From positions 1-7,422 of the forward strand of contig JACZVE010000146.1 in assembly GCA_022572825.1 (NCBI GenBank): a DNA stretch of 7,422 nt, written 5' to 3'. The notes beneath the pieces are model-generated. The model ran no database searches, was not told the origin of the DNA, and worked only from the letters and a program-made list of their open reading frames with translations. Below, piece after piece: positions 5,612 through 7,422 of this stretch. Position 1 is the stretch's first letter, and each line of letters starts with the position of its first letter. Made by a program: the position numbers and the translations under genes. This stretch comes from SAR324 cluster bacterium. GTDB taxonomy: Bacteria; SAR324; JACQKK01.

Positions 5612-5820
5612 TCGGACGCATCGCGATCCACCCGCTCGATGCGCGCCACGCCTCGCAACGACGGCCAGTCCGCGAAGGCCAGGAAGTACAGCAGCCCCAG
5701 GTTGACCAGAGGCACCACGATCAGCAAGGCGATCCAGCCGGGAAATCCCGCCCTGACACAGATGCGCCAGAACGGGTAGATCACAAGCGCAGCCGGCAAT
5801 AGGAGGAGGGTGAGTTTCAT
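5608..5820 (-). CDS. Small two-helix membrane protein, unknown function
   Basis: A 70-aa protein with two hydrophobic segments, about residues 2-20 (LTLLLLPAALVIYPFW) and 28-50 (PGWIALLIVVPLVNLGLLYFLAF). A short loop RICVRAGFPGW joins them and a charged tail follows (RGVARIERVDRDASE). The AGFPGWIALL-to-PLVNL pattern resembles small inner-membrane proteins with a KAGxPGW loop, but I cannot name a function. A strong ribosome site (GGAGGAG, about 6-8 nt before the ATG) supports translation. It lies 134 nt downstream of the rhodanese gene on the same strand and may be co-transcribed. Confidence 0.75.
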   Translation of the reverse strand: MKLTLLLLPAALVIYPFWRICVRAGFPGWIALLIVVPLVNLGLLYFLAFADWPSLRGVARIERVDRDASE

Positions 5821-5921
5821 TGCCGTCTCCTCCGCTTCTTGGCCTTGCCCTGCAAGGTGTGCCGGGTCAAGGAATTGCCCTTCCGTCCCTTTGCCGGACG
5901 GCGGGATTGATCTTGCCGCCG

Positions 5922-5942
5922 GCGTTCAGCTCTGTTGAACGC
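5922..5942 (-). terminator. Hairpin just after the rhodanese gene
   Basis: GCGTTCA (5922-5928) pairs with TGAACGC (5936-5942) across a 7-nt loop, 12 nt past the rhodanese stop. No U-run follows on the - strand. A second stem, CCGTCC (5883-5888) with GGACGG (5896-5901), lies nearby. Weak or partial termination before the downstream membrane gene is possible. Confidence 0.35.
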
Positions 5943-5954
5943 AATATAGCGCGC

Positions 5955-6281
5955 TCAGTACAGCGCCAGGGAGGGGTCGACCTCCCGCGCCCAGGCGTCG
6001 ATGCCGCCGCGCATGGAGCCGACCTGGGTGAAGCCCTGCTGCGCCAGGGCTTGTGCCGCGTGGTAGCTGCGCACGCCGAGGTGGCAGTAGCAGACGATGG
6101 GGGTGTCCTGTGGCCATTCGCGGACAATCGCGTCCATCAGCTCGTTGGTGAGCAACTCCCCGCCCTCCAGGTGCACGAGGTCCCATTCCGCCTGCTCGCG
6201 CACGTCGATCAATCTGGGCGGGTTGCCGGAATTGAGCATTTCGGCCACTTCCTGAACGGTGTACTCTCTGGGAGGACTCAT
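5955..6281 (-). CDS. Single-domain rhodanese-like sulfurtransferase
   Basis: A 108-aa rhodanese domain protein, similar in size to GlpE. It probably moves sulfane sulfur through a cysteine persulfide in the cytosol; its donor and acceptor are not evident. The N-terminal helix YTVQEVAEMLN is followed by RLIDVREQAEWDLVHLEG (23-40). The active-site loop is C66-H-L-G-V-R71-S, with catalytic Cys 66 and the conserved Arg closing the loop; another Cys (C64) sits two residues before. The domain ends MRGGIDAWAREVDPSL. I chose ATG 6281 because the domain starts a few residues later and GGGAAG precedes it by 5 nt; the frame remains open upstream to 6344, but that part is Arg-rich and unlike the family. 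Confidence 0.93.
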   Translation of the reverse strand: MSPPREYTVQEVAEMLNSGNPPRLIDVREQAEWDLVHLEGGELLTNELMDAIVREWPQDTPIVCYCHLGVRSYHAAQALAQQGFTQVGSMRGGIDAWAREVDPSLALY

Positions 6282-6462
6282 CGTTGCTTCCCGGTGAACG
6301 CGGTGGCAATACGACCGCTGCTGGCGGCGCGCCGGCGGTGGCAAAGGCTCTGTGCTCAGCGAAGATGACCCCGGCGATGGGCGTTGTCAAACGGCGGGCG
6401 CCGCCCCGGATGACGGTGGGCACGGGCTCCCGGCGTCTCCCGACCCACTCTTGCGCGGAACG

Positions 6463-7149
6463 ATGGGAACCTCTCCCGTGATCGCGAGGCAAAGCGCACG
6501 GACCCGTACCCTGCGCTATCCCTGGCCGCACGCAAAGGCGGCCGGCGCGGAGGCGCGGGTGTGCGAGGCGCTGGCCGGTGGCGCGGTGATGACCTACCCC
6601 ACCGAGACCGCCTACGCCCTGGGCGGCAACGCCTTGCTGCCGCGGGTGGCCGAGGCGGTCTACCGGCTCAAGGGGCGGCCGCGGGACAAGCCGCTGCTGC
6701 TCCTCATCGACGGCCGGCGCGGGCTGGAGGGCTGGGCGCGGGACGTCCGTCCGGCGGCGCGGGCGCTGATGGCGCGCTTCTGGCCCGGGCCGCTCACCCT
6801 GGTGCTGCGCGCGGGGGCCGCGCTGCCGCCCCATCTGGCGGACGCGCGCGGCACGGTGGCCCTGCGCTGGAGCCCGCACCCACTCATTGCAGAACTGCTG
6901 AGGCTGGGCGGCGTGCCCCTGATCGGCACCAGCGCCAATGTCAGCGGCGCCCCCGATTCCGCGACAGTGCCCGAGGTGCTGGCGAGCTTTCCCGCCGGCA
7001 TCGCCCTGGCCCTGGACGGCGGGCCCGCGCCGCGCGGTCTCGTCTCGACGGTGGTGGATACCACCGTGACCCCCTACCGCGTGCTGCGGGAAGGAGCGAT
7101 CGCGGCGGCGGATATCCGCTCGACCCTGGCGGTAGTGCAGAGGGCCTAG
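6463..7149 (+). CDS. Sua5/YciO/YrdC-family protein, probable L-threonylcarbamoyladenylate synthase
   Basis: A 228-aa protein covering one YrdC domain. TsaC/Sua5 enzymes make threonylcarbamoyl-AMP from threonine, bicarbonate and ATP for t6A37 of ANN-decoding tRNAs. Motifs in order: GGAVMTYPTETAYALG (39-54), LKGRPRDKPLLLLI (69-82) with the K70/R72 nucleotide-binding pair, RFWPGPLTLVL (105-115), TVALRWSPHP, the GTSANVSG motif (155-162), STVVD (195-199) and RVLREGAI. The length fits TsaC (about 190 aa) plus a short N-terminal tail, not the two-domain Sua5. ATG 6463 was preferred; ribosome-site support is weak, and GTG 6478 or upstream GTG 6352 are alternatives. Paralogues (YciO, YrdC-like) share the fold, so the exact role is not certain. 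It is divergent from the rhodanese gene across about 180 nt. Confidence 0.9.
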   Translation: MGTSPVIARQSARTRTLRYPWPHAKAAGAEARVCEALAGGAVMTYPTETAYALGGNALLPRVAEAVYRLKGRPRDKPLLLLIDGRRGLEGWARDVRPAARALMARFWPGPLTLVLRAGAALPPHLADARGTVALRWSPHPLIAELLRLGGVPLIGTSANVSGAPDSATVPEVLASFPAGIALALDGGPAPRGLVSTVVDTTVTPYRVLREGAIAAADIRSTLAVVQRA

Positions 7150-7167
7150 CAGGGTTGTGAGAAATTG

Positions 7168-7234
7168 CCTCCGGCGGGTTAAGGGCTCTGCCCTTAACAA
7201 TCCCGGCAGGGAGCAAGCTCCCTGCACCCGGAGC
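7168..7234. repeat. Compound palindromic element (two hairpins in an outer stem)
   Basis: An outer stem CTCCGG (7169-7174) with CCGGAG (7228-7233) encloses two perfect 9-bp hairpins: GTTAAGGGC/GCCCTTAAC (7178-7186/7190-7198, 3-nt loop) and GCAGGGAGC/GCTCCCTGC (7206-7214/7217-7225, minimal loop). The three-way layout lies 20 bp after the TsaC-like gene. It resembles dispersed REP/BIME-type repeats and may also protect or end the transcript. Confidence 0.65.
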
Positions 7235-7287
7235 ATATTAGCCTTTAATATCATGTGTATGGGAATAATTGAGAGCCCGGAGAAAGA

Positions 7288-7339
7288 CCCTTGTAAAGGG
7301 GGTTTGGGGGAGCCACCGCTCCCCCAATTTGCAGTTTTT
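7288..7339 (+). terminator. Stem-loop with T-rich tail (intrinsic terminator)
   Basis: TTGGGGGAGC (7304-7313) pairs perfectly over 10 bp with GCTCCCCCAA (7318-7327) across the loop CACC. TTT follows at once, then TTTTT at 7335-7339. A smaller hairpin, CCCTT/AAGGG (7288-7300), precedes it. It sits between convergent genes; the T-tail serves the + strand best, though the stem could also act for the - strand gene ending at 7359. Confidence 0.6.
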
Positions 7340-7358
7340 CGCTTTTATCACAAGCCTT

Positions 7359-7422
7359 CTAGACGAGGTACAGGCTCAACTGAGGGTACAGAATGATCAA
7401 GATCAGCACGAGCAGCATGATG
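7359..7422 (-). CDS. C-terminal fragment of an integral membrane protein, possibly a TRAP transporter large permease
   Basis: Only the last 20 residues are inside the window, read on the - strand: IMLLVLILIILYPQLSLYLV and a TAG stop at 7359-7361. The segment is a hydrophobic helix followed by a Pro-containing amphipathic end. Large TRAP permeases (DctM-type) end with a similar helix, Tyr/Pro and a short LxLxLP-like tail, so that family is a reasonable guess, not a firm call. The gene continues beyond 7422. Confidence 0.5.
   Translation of the reverse strand, partial: IMLLVLILIILYPQLSLYLV

Noticed and set aside
5926..7254. A 442-codon open frame on the - strand
   Set aside because: It overlaps the rhodanese in another frame and is antisense to the TsaC-like gene; it has Arg/Gly/Pro-rich composition without domains.

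Overview
The window is GC-rich bacterial DNA, most likely from a pseudomonadote (proteobacterium). Gene style, the ilvB-ilvN pair with a possible peptide leader, and GC-rich dispersed hairpins all point that way, but nothing here fixes the genus. If the reading of the first gene is right, the organism also makes selenocysteine, so selA, selB, selC and selD should lie elsewhere in the genome.

Region by region: (1) 1-332 has no convincing gene, only G-rich degenerate hairpin repeats and a possible promoter. (2) 333-1001 is an omega-like glutathione S-transferase whose catalytic position is an in-frame TGA at 363-365. A 6-bp hairpin begins 16 nt after it. The simplest reading is a selenocysteine-containing GST starting at a CTG codon; an ordinary gene call would begin at 390 and lose the active site. 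(3) 1002-1610 is a long leader for the next operon. It holds a 31-codon peptide ending in a run of Leu, Val and Ile codons, then mutually exclusive GC hairpins, a second short frame and a large hairpin. This looks like ribosome-mediated attenuation of branched-chain amino acid synthesis. (4) 1611-3893 encodes the acetolactate synthase large and small subunits. (5) 3980-5528 is a gapless + strand cluster with its own promoter candidate: a BtuF-like metal/cobalamin-binding fold protein with no signal peptide and an unexplained N-terminal domain, then a HicA-HicB toxin-antitoxin pair, each gene overlapping the next by 4 bases. (6) 5608-6281 on the - strand has a small two-helix membrane protein and a single-domain rhodanese. 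(7) 6463-7149 on the + strand is a Sua5/YrdC-family protein (TsaC-like, tRNA t6A modification). (8) 7150-7422 is a convergent intergenic region with a compound two-hairpin repeat and a strong stem-loop, ending in the C-terminal tail of a membrane protein on the - strand.

Functionally the genes are mixed: redox/thiol chemistry (GST, rhodanese), amino acid synthesis (ilvBN), cofactor or metal binding, a toxin-antitoxin module and tRNA modification. The observation most worth following is the selenocysteine GST, followed by the putative ilv attenuator.
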